This document shows, in pieces, positions 27,349 to 39,904 of a stretch of DNA of 64,000 nt. The notes under the pieces are model-generated. The model was not told the origin of the DNA. It did no database searches and saw only the letters and a list, made by a program, of their open reading frames with translations. Origin of the DNA: Lineus longissimus (taxonomy: Eukaryota > Nemertea > Pilidiophora > Heteronemertea > Lineidae). The stretch lies in the NCBI RefSeq assembly GCF_910592395.1, contig NC_088324.1, positions 11,806,953 through 11,870,952 of the forward strand. The letters run 5' to 3'. Position 1 is the stretch's first letter. Each line of letters starts with the position of its first letter. The position numbers and the translations under genes are program-made.

Positions 27349-28890
27349 TGTATTGTTAACTAGGGTGGAAACTAAAACGGGCATTGATGGTCGCGGGCGA
27401 AGTATGAATCGGCTTATGAGATGAGGGGGAGGTAATTGCTGTGGTCCATGGTACATTGGCCGATCAGATGCAATGGAGGCGGGTCGAGGTTCGATTTCAT
27501 AGACATAATGGTCACTTTTAGACCTTAATGACTGCAGTTTATTTGATCCATTATTAATTGAATAAACTTTGTTCAATAGTTGTTCAAAATGAAAACTGAG
27601 GCATGTGCATACCAAACGATAACTTAATTGCAGCAACACAATCGATAGAACTACAGGCGATTGAATTAAATTACATAACTGTTTAAGTATTTATTTGATA
27701 TGGGATTAGGAGATTTTACGACGTTTTTTCGACATTTTTTGAGTGGGAGGAGATTGATACAATTAATCAAGGTAATGTATACACACGGTCTCAGTGGACT
27801 AGTAGAAAAATGATTTTTTCGAAATCAATGATGCATGCACTTTTTTTGACAGTAATTCATCAATAAATGCTTCGATACAGCGTGCATAACATACTAGTGT
27901 CACTACAAAATTAGGATACGTGGACTACATGTATACCTTGCATTTAAAATGTACTTAAAACAACTATGAATGGCGTCATTGGAATAATTGATGAATCGGT
28001 CAAGTTCCCCATTCTATCCATTCAAATATTTACCACAACACTATACCATCCGGTGTTCATTAATCATTAATACGTATTTGTAGCCTATGGGGCTATTGGC
28101 AAAATCTGAAATTTCCCAATGGAAACTGATGTTTTCATTCATAATGGAGGTGGACCTACTGGTTAGGGGATTGGAGGTGCAGCGGTATAGAATAATGAAA
28201 TCGTAAGAACTAGATCGACAAGAGATGTTGTCAAATAACATTGTCCCGCAAGTATTTTGATGCACAGACAAGAATTCCCAAATATTATGGTTGATACCCA
28301 GAAAGTCTCTATGTCTGTTTTGGTTACTGTTTATCTTTTACATTTGAATCATATCATCAATAACCTATATTCCTATTTTTTTCCATTTCACTAGTCATGA
28401 CAAGATTCTCTATTGAAGGGGCATCCATTTTCTCTCCCCATTACTATGTAGTGATGTATGCACATTTATGATTTCCACTGCTGTCCAAGTAGGCCAACTT
28501 GTTGCTATTTCCGTTTAAAGCTGATGGATCATATATACTGTTATAGCTTCTTCTGGCTTCAAAAATATAGATTACTTTATGTATACATCTTTCGATTATC
28601 ACACTTTGAACTCTTAGCACCAGCGAAATAAATCGTCCAACTCCAGAGGTTGACATCAGGTATAAAACCTTTGAACGAAATACCAATAAATGCAAACGTA
28701 TTAAACTGCGTAAAGAAATATTGAAATACCCTACACAGCAGACAAGTACAATCTCATTAAACATTTAGCAAGACTTCAAACTCAACAGGTACGTGCTTAA
28801 CCGCTTCGGTGCGCCAGTCATGTAGTTGCGTGTTGAGTAAAGTTTCTAATACAATCTGCTATTTCCTGAACGTGCTTAAAATTTGTCTGG
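27349..28890 (-). other. Intronic or intergenic, no gene seen
   Basis: AT-rich. Minus-strand open frames here are short, run partly into the element's edge and have no splice context or recognisable domain. Confidence 0.4.
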
Positions 28891-29100
28891 CCTGCATGAG
28901 GTCCCGATCTTGACAAACCATGAAGAAAGAATGAAGCATGACGAGGACTGCCTGATACGTCCTGCATGAGGTCCCGATCTTGACAAACCATGAAGAAAGA
29001 ATGAAGCATGACGAGGACTGCCTGATACGTCCTGCATGAGGTCCCGATCTTGACAAACCATGAAGAAAGAATGAAGCATGACGAGGACTGCCTGATACGT
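28891..29100. repeat. Three exact 70-bp tandem repeats
   Basis: Three identical consecutive 70-bp units start at 28891, 28961 and 29031 (each CCTGCATGAGGTCCCGATCT...). Because 70 is not a multiple of three, one minus-strand frame reads the unit in all three phases and still meets no stop. Perfect identity indicates recent expansion, or an assembly duplication. Confidence 0.95.
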
Positions 29101-32100
29101 TTAAATTTGCGATTGAGCCTAACAGTTTCAACAGATTTCAATCCTAAAAATCCGCTTATCGAAGCCTTCATCAATTTAATTTCAGATCCATCTTAATCAA
29201 ATCCAGAATGTTACTTGTTGAAATCAGGATCTGATAGCCAATCAGTATGTCACAAGGATTAGCACAAATCTTCGTCAGAATGACATTCTGCTATAGGGAA
29301 GTGGGCAATCTGATTGGTATATCTCGTGCATGGTATTTTACCTGATCATTTCCACTTGATAACGTGACACGAAACGCACTTCTTTGATCAAATATTGAAT
29401 CAGAGTGTGACAGTTTCTTATAAATCATATTATCGTGAACCCTAAGATGATGCATCACCCTTCACATGCTGGGTCTAGATTTTCTTACCATTAATGATCT
29501 CTGACTCAAAACGGTATTGAACCATGTGTGGGTTCAGGATAGAAAGCATGGGTTTTATCTACATGCTGACCTCAAAGCGTGTCGTTCGTCATCTCTTTTG
29601 CATGCTGATCGCGGGCTCATTAAAATTTTCATGCTGGCCGCAAAGGGTCCTCGAACAAACATTCCGATAAGATTCTTATAAGATTTAAGGTTCGATCTTA
29701 TTCAGTTGCTTATACATGTTCATTCTGGTTGATGACCTTCAACCAGAATCTTACGAGATTGTCATAACTGTTAATGTACATGAAGAACATAGATTGGTAA
29801 CTGAACCGCAGCTTTGCTGCAGCAGATGCCAAACCGTCAATAGTCTTAATCAATGATCTCGACAGAAAATCAAGTCCGAGTACACTTCCAAGGGATATAG
29901 GAAAACCAGACATTTTATGAACAGCTTTCAAACGCGACGCTTCAAACAGAAACTCCGGGGAGAGATAGATAACGAACTTTATCATTATGATATTTATCAC
30001 AGCACGCCTAATGAATAAGACACTAAACTAAGAATCGTATAAGAATCTCATGGGCATTTTCGATCTGGTGTGCTTTTAACCAATGTTCACACAATTTCTT
30101 GACTACACTTTTTTTCAGAGCTTTATAGTGTTAAACAGATACATGTAAACTGTCTACAACGTGCAGTTTGAATCCGAGAAGACACGTCTGTACACATTAT
30201 CTTGGCTTTATGGAAATTAAAAAAGATACTTGACGATGCTTCATTCTTCTTTTCAACACGAGCTGATCAGATGTAGAAGACATGTGCAGACGACAGATTA
30301 CGGTCTTTCACATATTAAAAAGTTATAATTGTGATTCACTTTTTCATATCTTGAGCCCAGAGTGAAATTTGCATCAAAAGTGACAGTAGATGGATTTAAT
30401 TACAAATGTCTATTCATGTAACTACCAATGTACGTGGGTTGAAAAGGTATTGAAGACGTGACATCATAAATCATCAACACTTTAAAATGCATTATTACTG
30501 ATAGGAAAACAGATTCAGTTGACTTGGCTACATGATGATAATAACACTATTACTTTGTTACGAGGCATTTTTAAACGGGAGTTTTATCTGTACGAGATTT
30601 ATATGGATTCATAAAGTACGTTTAGATATGGTACGTGAATCCATCCAATTTGTGGTAACACCCACATACAAACGATTGATTAGTTGTCATACATATATGA
30701 TTGATTATTATATGTAACATATAAAACATATATGACTGAGCTGAAAATCCTTAGTCTGCAATCATGGTGTAGTTCTTTTTAGATGTAACTGGTGCTGTTT
30801 TGGCCAGATCTCATGATTTTTTGCAGACATTCGTTAAAGTCGGGATGCGAAACCTCACACCTGTACTCCCACAAGTTTAAGGAAAGTTAATTCGATACAC
30901 TTCCACTAAGGCAACATCAATTTCACATCCTACTCTGGAATTGTTGGAGTTTTTACTTTCGAAATGTTGAAAATTTCCAACACTTCTTTGAAGTAGAATC
31001 GATTTTAATCAACGCACTTGATGCTAATTACACCACAGCAAAGACTGAATCTCTCCCCCGAGACCGACTAATTTTGTCATCAGCATCGTGCAGTTAAATT
31101 AGCCCGATTGGGCGAAGTGCTTAATTGTTGACGCCAAATAAGTTACCTTTTGTAAACGTTCACAGAATGATGCTTTTCGTCGTTCAAAACGTTACCGTTG
31201 GGTTGCCCAGTTAATCAGTGATGTCTTAAGTTTTGTCGACAGTCACCTGTCATCGTGTTCGGAACGAACAAACTCTACATCTATTTTGCATTCTGATAAC
31301 TGCTAAGATATCATGCTTTAAAGCAGTCTACCATACTTCTGTAGCAAATTCATCATACCTCAGACAACTTAATTTACATGCTGACTGCACATGGCCAGCC
31401 TTATTTGTTTTCTTCGCATTCAGCCATGGTTATTTTACATTATCCAATTATGCCAATGATGTGTCGAAATGTTGCAGGAGGGAACAAATACTGGTAAAAT
31501 GATATCGGAAATAAGAAATCCCCCGACGTAATCTGCCGAATAAGCCGCAAATTTAGTTCTTCCACTTTCCTGGTTGTCTACGACATTCGCTCTGCATCTC
31601 CCAAACCACCGAGTAGAACAAGATATTACCTCCGATTAAGAGATGTTTTATTTCGCAACTAAAACTTGGATGAATACATTAAATTGTTGTATCCGCTCAG
31701 TAATTAGTTCAGTGTACTAAAAAAACTTAAACATCTTGCGGCAGGTAGTTGACCTCGCCGCTTTACCTGATACTCAACCTGTGGTCATCACGGTGGTATA
31801 CAACATTTGAATATGATCATGGATTCTCAATCTGATGGCAGTTAGTTCTTTTGTTTTTGTGCTTATTGTTCTGGAAAGCTATAATAAACGACTTCAGTCG
31901 CAATGGCATAGCCAGCTTGAGTGCATGACGGGGAACTAATAGCAGATTCGTTTCGAGTTATTGAAACATACACTAATCTACAGAATCTGGTTGGACTCGA
32001 AGAATTTTTGCACGCCCTTCAAACCATAACTGGAAATATCTGATCAAATATCTGTAAAATACCTTCTCCTACGATCCAATGGGTTAAACCACTGACGATT

Positions 32101-33187
32101 TGGAGGATTCTCTTTCACCATGGAATAGCACAGAATGGACTCGTACAGTAGACTGATTGAATTTGCGTGCAATTCCCATTTCGTGTTAATTGTTCTGTTA
32201 ACCAATGTCAGGAAATGTGTGTTCATAACGGACAAATAGTAGATAGCTGTGAATTGGCTGCATAGTTAAATGATATCTACTTAATCTGTATCAATTTAAC
32301 TTTTTGTAAGGCATTGCTATACCATTGATGGAAATGTAACATACATCTATTGGTGGAAAGTATCATGCACTTCTTGGGGAAACTATGAATATGAAATTTT
32401 ATCGGCAAATATTTAAAAGCGAACTAAGAATAAGAAAATATCTAATGCCGCCCCATTTAAAAAATTGCACAGTTGATACTTTAATAGAAATTGATAAAGG
32501 TCGCAAATGAAAGTAGGCTTTGACTTGTGAACAGCGGTATCACCAATCCAATTCCCATGATAACTGGCTGGCCATCGTTGCTTTTAGGTGTGATAAGTAT
32601 CCCATTACCTCGCCAGGGAAAAGTCTACCAGCAGACGCTGATTATCACCGTACCCACAAATTCAAAGAAGCTCCCATAAAGCTCTAAGCGGCTATAAATC
32701 CAGAGATATCCGTCGGCGTCGAGTGCGCCGATTACTGATTCCCCATCTGCCCATAATCGCCCTCACAGTTTTGGTCGTATACATTGGTAATTGCTTCTTT
32801 AGCCATGCCAACCAATTTCATTACAAACCTAGTACAGTGGTTACGTTGTATCATCTTAGTAAAGCTGTCACTGGCGTCCTCGGACAAGCTAATGCTTCTA
32901 ACGATTTGTGCTCACAGTACATGACAATCAACGAAACCACCCCTGGTGGGTCATTTCTGGCGCTATTGTAAGAGGATACGCTGAGTGTATGCAGATAGGG
33001 AGAGTTTGACCATTTAACCCTGTCATCACTTGTCTCTTCGCGGTGGCATTAGATGGAAGCCCAGCTTTGCCAAGAGAAGCGGGTTGGATATTTGTTGTCG
33101 TTTTCGATAAGAGATACCATTTTTCCTTGGTAATGTCTGAAAATACAATTTGCGTGCTACCAGCAGTTAAATGCAGGTAATACTTAC
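29101..33187 (-). other. Intronic or intergenic, no gene seen
   Basis: AT-rich sequence with only short, unsupported open frames. No repeat family or RNA gene recognised. Confidence 0.35.
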
Positions 33188-33425
33188 AGCGCCATTTAAT
33201 ACGTACCCGACGAAACTCCAGTGGTTAAAAACAAGCTTCGTGTTCCATCCAAAAGTTTTATGGTTGTCGAAATCAATGTTATTTTGCTCATCAAGTCCCT
33301 CGGCGGTAATAAAGACACTGACTACTTCAGATGAAAATACAACATATTTTGAAGTAACGCTGTGAATACTGCGTGTAACGCTGTTCTCAATACGGTTCAT
33401 CAACCAGCCTGGGAATTTTAGATAC
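33188..33425 (-). CDS. Exon-like segment, unrecognised
   Basis: On the minus strand an acceptor (CCCACTTCTTCTTAG) and a strong donor (GGCGCT|GTAAGTATT) bound 238 nt with one open frame of 79 codons. It starts by completing a codon (phase 2 in) and ends in phase 0. The peptide alternates short hydrophobic stretches (KYVVFSSEVVSVFITAEG, TKLVFNHWSFVGYVLNGA) as in beta-strand extracellular domains; I do not recognise the family. Its phases cannot be inserted between the signal-peptide exon (phase 1 out) and the discoidin exon (phase 1 in), so it is not a simple cassette of that gene. It could belong to a nested gene or a decayed copy. Confidence 0.35.
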
Positions 33426-35407
33426 CTAAGAAGAAGTGGGTTTTATCAGCTAGACCATGTTTGCTTCGCGGTTGGATCCCATGAGATAGGTTCAAATGAT
33501 GATCACAAAAGGCAGTGTTCGTATAAGATGCTTAATCTATCTGAAACCTTTAGTTGTGTGGATACGTTTTACCTTTCCTATCAGGGCTGGCCGAGTTCTT
33601 ATCAAATTCATTGGGACTTGGCTGGTTATAATCGTGAGTTTTCGTCTGTTTTTGTGGTAATGATGAGGAGCTTAGATATCAGCAAAATACTTTATACTTA
33701 CACAAACTGCTTTTTTAGCGAAACCGCCAGTATAGGTATCGTGGTTCTTCAGCTAACGAAATAAGGGGGGTTCGATAATGTTATTCTGGGTAATGCTTAT
33801 TTCGGGTCAGCTTGAAAAAAACAAGCATGGTCGTATTTTACTCACACTCCTTATGAACCTAATCCTTTTCTGATGTCTAAGCAACAGATGCTCACAGTGA
33901 TATTTAACAACTAATGAACAGTAGGTTCGTCGACACCCTCGCCGAGATCACTGAAGTATAGTATCAATTATACAAGTCAAGTTTGTGCATTTTCGTATGA
34001 ATTATTCAATAATAGAGCATACTCAGAATACACACTTCTTTACTCTTCATGGCATATTATGAAATTCCGCATCTGACTAGTACATTCGACCACTATTGCA
34101 CCCAATGACTTACTCGGCCCAGATTTAAGACGGTATTGATTCACTCTTACTACCCAAACATGTCAAGGAAACAACGAAATTAAAAAGGCATAGCATGATT
34201 GGCATAGGACAACTGCCGAAATGATTGTGTTGGGCGGCAAATAGACCAGCTCGGTATCGATTGGTGATCACTGGCATAGATATGCTCGGATCTGGCATCC
34301 TTTTGTCCGAATACGATTGGGGACAATAGCGGACGATACATTCTATTTTGTAGTCTTAATGCTTTTTATATGGTGATAGGTCTAGGTGTTGTCAAACGAT
34401 CAGAGCCATCAATTTAGATCAGGAACGCTGAATTAGCCGCCGAATGAGCCTTGAAGTTTATATCCTATTTCCGGATTCTTTAGTTTGCATAGTATTGTCC
34501 TCCTATCCAAAAATGTATTAATTGGGATGCCTGTTCAAACAATCAACGTTTTTATCATTCCGGACCAATATTTCTACATACATTCCTCGGTCAATTCTCT
34601 TTCATCCATATTTGTCATCAAATAAACGATTTGTCTTCAACAGACATAAGTGCTATATAATTGTTGTTTTGCTGTCTCGATCATGCACGACCCGTATTAG
34701 GCCAAGTTGGTCTCATTAGCTTGATTGTCATCCGATCTGTCTGACTCAAAATTGTCCAAAGATTGCTTCCTCGAATTAGTTTTCATGACGATGATAATTC
34801 CGATATTGAAATCGTGCTTCTATTCACCATTGATGCAAAGCTCATTATTCATTTTGATTTGCATGGTGAACGATCATTGAAAAGTCTCTTAACTGCAACA
34901 AACGGAATAGAGTCAAAATTTATCAAGTGACAAATTAGAAGTAGTCTTATTCGAAAAGTATACACAAGCACCAGGTCTGTAAGAAGTCATGTGACTGAAC
35001 GGATATCGTCTGCTGTGGCCAACAACTTCTGGCTTCATCAATATTTATAAATAATGCCCCATGTGGCAGAACAGCAATTACTCATACACACCTTTGGCCT
35101 CGGAATAAAGGAAAAGCAGTTCTGGGATCAATACCTGTATCTTCCTCATTTCAAGTTTCCTCCAAATTAGTGTTTGAAATATTTGAGATATCTCGCCCAT
35201 CGAATCTGATGAAAGGGGATGTACCGAGTTTTAAGATGAGGATGCCTCATTATTGTCATCCAATTGCAAATGACCTTTATTTTTGCCAAACTGATGCCAA
35301 TCGTCATTCTTGTATTTCATTCATTAAACCATGAATCACTAAGCCAGATTCACAAATATCTACCCGTGGCCTAATAGCCAGTTTTCTTGCACCTGAGTTC
35401 GTTGCAG
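33426..35407 (-). other. Intronic or intergenic, no gene seen
   Basis: AT-rich; the first exon and promoter of the plus-strand candidate at 35.4 kb would be expected here or further left. I did not find a start codon with a compatible donor. Confidence 0.35.
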
Positions 35408-35524
35408 GCTCCTGTCATCACCTGCAGGCATAAAAACAAATGCGGAAGCCTCATTCAGGAGCAGTTCCGCAGAAAGAAATTGTCTAACCAGGGATGTCTG
35501 TTTACAATTGAGTGGAAGAAGCAT
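35408..35524 (+). CDS. Candidate nested gene, exon A (Cys-containing, basic)
   Basis: An acceptor (CACCTGAGTTCGTTGCAG) is followed by 39 open codons including TCRHKNKCGSLIQEQF and QGCLFTIEWKKH, ending at CAT|GTGTAA. The donor is weak. Read on without splicing, the frame stops at the TAA just inside the proposed intron. The phase is 0 on both sides, which fits exon B. The 64-nt intron this implies is shorter than the 217-338 nt introns of the MFS gene. No start methionine is visible, so at least one upstream exon is missing. Confidence 0.3.
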
Positions 35525-35588
35525 GTGTAAATGTTATTGGTAACATGGGACCTGTTTCGGAAGCAGACATGTGTACTTCTGCACACAG

Positions 35589-35770
35589 TGGAAGCAAAAA
35601 CTGCAGGATAGAGGCAAAATTTGCGTTTTTCATAAAAAAGGTCATCGCCAGAAAGCGGCCAAAGCCAAGTTTAAGATGCTAATTTTGAAGAAATATAAAA
35701 TGTTTTACAAAGGTTCTACCGTCGTTGCGCGTATATACATGAGAAGACATAGGATTGACACTCACTGCCG
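35589..35770 (+). CDS. Candidate nested gene, exon B (Lys-rich, possibly NTR/TIMP-like)
   Basis: An acceptor (TACTTCTGCACACAG) and an excellent donor (TGCCG|GTAAGTCGG) enclose 60 open codons plus 2 nt. The peptide includes KICVFHKKGHRQKAAKAK, FKMLILKKYKMFYKGS and RIYMRRHRIDTHC. By eye the KKYKMFYKG...IY...C part recalls the KQIKMFKG...IYT...C strand region of TIMP/NTR domains, but this is a resemblance only. The product would be strongly basic. Confidence 0.4.
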
Positions 35771-36222
35771 GTAAGTCGGCATGGTAATGAGTAGAACCGT
35801 GAGGTATATATTACTAGCATCATGAGGGAGATATCAGGAGATATCAGACACAATTTTCAAATATTTCAGTTTAATAGATTCTTTTTCAGTTATTCGCTAA
35901 AGAGTAAAATAAAGTATCAGACGGAATTCACACTTACTGAAACTCGTCCAAATACAGAAACTAACAAAAGCGGCGTTTGAGTGTTGCGTCTTCTTTAGAT
36001 TACAGGTAAAGAGGGTTCATATATCAAATGTCAGGTTAGGATTACAAATGTGTAAAACAAAATGCATCAGTATTTCCAATAACATTGGGAAGACCTGTTG
36101 TTTGTTTGGCTACCGAGATGGGTCCTAAAATAAAATGCCGATAGGTCACGCACAACTTCTTAAAGTCATAGGTCAATAGCTGAACTCTAATCTCTTTATT
36201 TTATATTTTCTTTTAATTTCAG

Positions 36223-36283
36223 ACTTAACGATGACATTTGCAGCTTCAGTCACAGAGAGAGAAACCAGGCTTTTTGTGCTTGA
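36223..36283 (+). CDS. Candidate nested gene, terminal exon C
   Basis: A very strong acceptor (long T-rich tract ending TTTTAATTTCAG) opens this exon. Joined to exon B (phase 2 in) it reads RLNDDICSFSHRERNQAFCA and stops at TGA (36281-36283). The phase fit and two more cysteines support one secreted, cysteine-containing basic protein on the plus strand inside the minus-strand intron. The end QAFCA is reminiscent of the QAFC of TIMP N-termini, but its position at the C terminus here does not fit a normal TIMP. Confidence 0.35.
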
Positions 36284-36656
36284 TTCGAAGTCAAAGAGCA
36301 GGCTTCAACAGTAACTTGACCAGCACGTAAAATGTCGAAACTCGTGTCCAATTCAAATACTCTTTTCGTTGAGAAGCGTGGGGTTTAACTTTCCCTTAAT
36401 TTTCGGCAGGAAGTGTTTTACATACGACATCAGGCTTATCATATTCATCTCTTGACATGGCTAGTGGCGTGATGCGATGCTTAAAGCTGGTCAGATCAAC
36501 CCCCTCAATATCATGACCGAGCCCAACCAACGAAATTATTAAGTGTCTTAAAGTTTTTGATGTCGAATAGGTCTGAAGAATTTATGATTGGCTGGCAATT
36601 CATACATGTTATAAGAGAGATTTTGACTATCTCTCAGGAAATGTGTACGGTGCCTT

Positions 36657-36856
36657 GGAAAGGACATCACATGATATTTTTTCAACATGAAAAATTTTTT
36701 AAAGGAAATATCTCGATCGATGGACTTATTATCTCTATCGCTCGAGATGAATAACATCGAGTTATTTATCTCGATCGCTCAAGATAATAAGTCCATCGAT
36801 CGAGATATTCCTGAAAAAAAATTCATTTGAAAAAAAAATCATGTGATGTCCTTTCC
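36657..36856. mobile_element. 200-bp near-perfect palindrome (MITE-like foldback)
   Basis: The ends are GGAAAGGACATCACATGAT and its exact complement ATCATGTGATGTCCTTTCC. Arms continue inward through AATATCTCGATCGATGGACT / AGTCCATCGATCGAGATATT to a loop near 36755-36762. The whole unit folds on itself with few mismatches. No clear target-site duplication is visible. Open frames on both strands here are by-products of the symmetry. Confidence 0.85.
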
Positions 36857-39117
36857 CAGCCACGATAAATGTGACTGCAACGACCGGATAGAAATCCCAT
36901 CGTACCTCTTTAGTAAGTTTTTTCCTAGATGAGCCAACTGACCCGCCAAGAAGCCTATACAAGCCATGAATTAAGCTTCATCCGAAAATTTATAATCAAT
37001 TCCAAGCAGTGCATTTGTTATTTTGACTAGCAACTAGGGCACTTCGTCCATTTCATGCCTATTGCTTTACTGTCATCATCCAGTGACTAACTGCACTAAC
37101 TTTATGCTACTGCAAAATATCGTTTTAATCGTACCAAACATACCCGACACATAAATTCGATTTCAAGCGTCAGTCACATACATGGGCGGTCAACCTTGTC
37201 GCTTCATCCCACCGTTTTATTATTACCAACGAAGTACATGAAGCAGTAATGCTATTAGCGTTACTTTTTGTTACCAACATATTGTCGTACCAAAACATCA
37301 CATAACTCCTCCTAGCCTCATCGGGTCAGGGCTCTCCCATTTGCGGTTAACTGAGTCACTTCTAACATCTTTTTCTCTCACTATAAACCAAAGATACTGG
37401 TGTTATCATGCACTTAAAATGTTACTACTATACACCATTGTATGGAGGCAGTGCCAAACGTTCACAAGTCAGACGTTACAAGAGCTAATCTATACGTTTT
37501 TGAATTTGAAGCAGAAGTTCAAGGGGGAATTGTTGATTTTACTGTGTCATGTATACACTCTACTTACAAACATAATACTTGGCACAGACACACTTGGTAC
37601 AGCAACCATGGTTCCATCAGCCATTAAAAATCAATTGACATTGCTGGAATGAGTTCAATAACACTCCTGTGGCCTGTGTAGCAAGGTGGCCATGCGTTGT
37701 AATTGAAAGGACAACGAAGGACGATGCAAGCAGTGTGCAACGATGAGATCTGCAACCAAACATAAGAGCTTCTTGTGAAATTGTACTGGATACACTGTTT
37801 ATCATATCGTCTTTATCATGTCAACTCCTGGACACCTTGACAGTAGAGTGTGTCTTTCATGACTGAATTTTGACTCGCTCGCATCGCTTCCGATGAGAGA
37901 GTCAGATACATAATCATAGGTGGTGTCAACTTGGATGTACAATACGACCAAATATCAAATGGGTATCAGATAATTTCATTCCAACTATCTTTCAGATATG
38001 ATTAAACCAAGCACTGGTGCTTGAGCTGCAATATTGATGCGTTTTGTAACACAAAGCAACGCGTCATAACTGATTTAGTGATAGACTAAGGACAATTTCA
38101 TTAATTATCCAATTATGGTTCCAGGGATGAATCTCGCAGCTCTTAAACATGCAATTCCTCTGACAATTATTCGCTTGATGGAATTTTAATTTTAATTGAG
38201 AATTGGACTACAAAATATATCGCTAATTGCAGCATAGATGCGCCATATTTGACCAAAAATGCTAAATGCGAGCTGGTAATGGGGTACCATTTCGTATCTT
38301 GTAAAAGCTGCTTTCCGCCTATGGTTAGTAATTAATTAACTGTTACTGGAGGTTACTGGAATCCTAAAATAAAATAGAAAAAAATGTATGAGTCTTGGGA
38401 GGACTGTCTCTCGCTATGATGGATGGGAGGGGGCTTGTATTGAGTAGTTGCACCCAGAGGTATTTCTGAGAGATTGTCCCCTGCTCTCCGGTACATATGT
38501 TACCCCAGCAGCTAATGTAAGATATCAAATTCATGTTACTGCCGTGCAGTAATAATGATTCTGTTGTGCCATGTACCCACCGACCCTACTTCACTTTGTG
38601 TTCGTATTAATTAACTATTAATTACTCGACTTAGCATTCGTGAAGGTGTACTGAATCCCGGCATTACTCCCGGTTGGAATCGGATGACTTGAACCATTTT
38701 CCATTAAGAGACTTAGGAGTTCGATGATACACCGATCGACCTGCTTCACAAAGTCTGATAGGCTCGCGACAGTTTACACCATTGTATTCATTTATTTACA
38801 TAGTCCGTATGTACGCTTATCAAATTAATGTTTCAATAATTAAGTACTTTTTTATGTGTATATAATTGAATGAGAAGTAAGAACAATTCCCCAAGGGTAT
38901 CTAATATTACGACTCATTCCTCTATTATTAATGTAATAAGTATTGTCTGGGTGTTTCATGGTGTGTGTTTGACTTAGTGACTTGCAAAATGTTGTTTTTG
39001 TCATCTCAAAATTGGAAGCAAGTTTTGCTGTGTCCGGATTCACCATCAAGTTGACCACAAACATGGACTTCCATAGGCTTGTCAGTGCGCACACCATAAT
39101 TTGGTTGATGCGAATTT
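36857..39117 (-). other. Intronic or intergenic, no gene seen
   Basis: AT-rich; nothing beyond short unsupported open frames. Confidence 0.35.
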
Positions 39118-39350
39118 GTCCTCAAATAGCAACCACTTCAGTGACAATAAGCTATGTATCGTGCAGGTACACCATCATAAATCAGCGATGAATTAGACTA
39201 ATGACATTTAAGGTAAACTCGAGCAACATTCCAACACGCTATCCAACAAATCAAAACCAAGGAAACCAGTAAATTGATTTGTAAACTAATTGGTTGCGTG
39301 CGCTCCTGTTGGTTCATCAACACCATTCAGAGGAAAGCAATAGCGTGATT
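39118..39350 (+). repeat. Diverged direct duplication, copy A
   Basis: Shares blocks in order with 39468-39690: GTCCTnAAATAG, ACACCATCA..A.TCA..GATGAATT, AAACCAGTAA.TTGATTTG, and CATCAACA.ATTCAGAGGAA.GC. The offset is about 350 bp. Neither copy is coding. Confidence 0.5.
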
Positions 39351-39467
39351 TGTGATTAGGGCGTTTCTCAAACATTCGTCGACACGGACTGCTACGGGCA
39401 GTAAAAAATGGCTGCGATGGCATTCACGAGCACCCTTTCCACCAAGCTTTCGCCCGATGCAAATACT

Positions 39468-39690
39468 GTCCTTAAATAGACTCGTGACAACCGCAGTATC
39501 AATAATACGGGCACACCATCACAAGTCAATGATGAATTGAACATATTTGATGAAACCAGTAATTGATTTGTAAATCAACTGGTTGCTGGCATTCATGATG
39601 GTTTATCATCAACATTATTCAGAGGAAGGCGATGTGATCTTAATGATGAGAGCCGTAGCAATACTAGCATCTCAAGCACCCTGTCAGGCG
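39468..39690 (+). repeat. Diverged direct duplication, copy B
   Basis: The partner of 39118-39350, with the same ordered blocks, interrupted by small insertions and deletions. It stops about 215 bp before the polypyrimidine minisatellite. Confidence 0.5.
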
Positions 39691-39904
39691 TCATGGTGTC
39701 ACCATTCGCCACTTCCCTCAAGTACGAATTCGGGACTTTAGATTCAATGTTGGCCAATCCGATGACATGATGGCCATAATTAGAACAGGGCTTCTGATTG
39801 GCCAATATGTGGCCTTTTGGAGATATGCAGTGAGTTCGCTGCATAAGCCTTTAGATCTTGGTGAAAGACTATTAAGCATCACACATTACATACTTTTATT
39901 GAAT

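Noticed and set aside
36548-36962. Open frames on both strands around the 200-bp palindrome
   Set aside because: They mirror each other because the sequence is palindromic.
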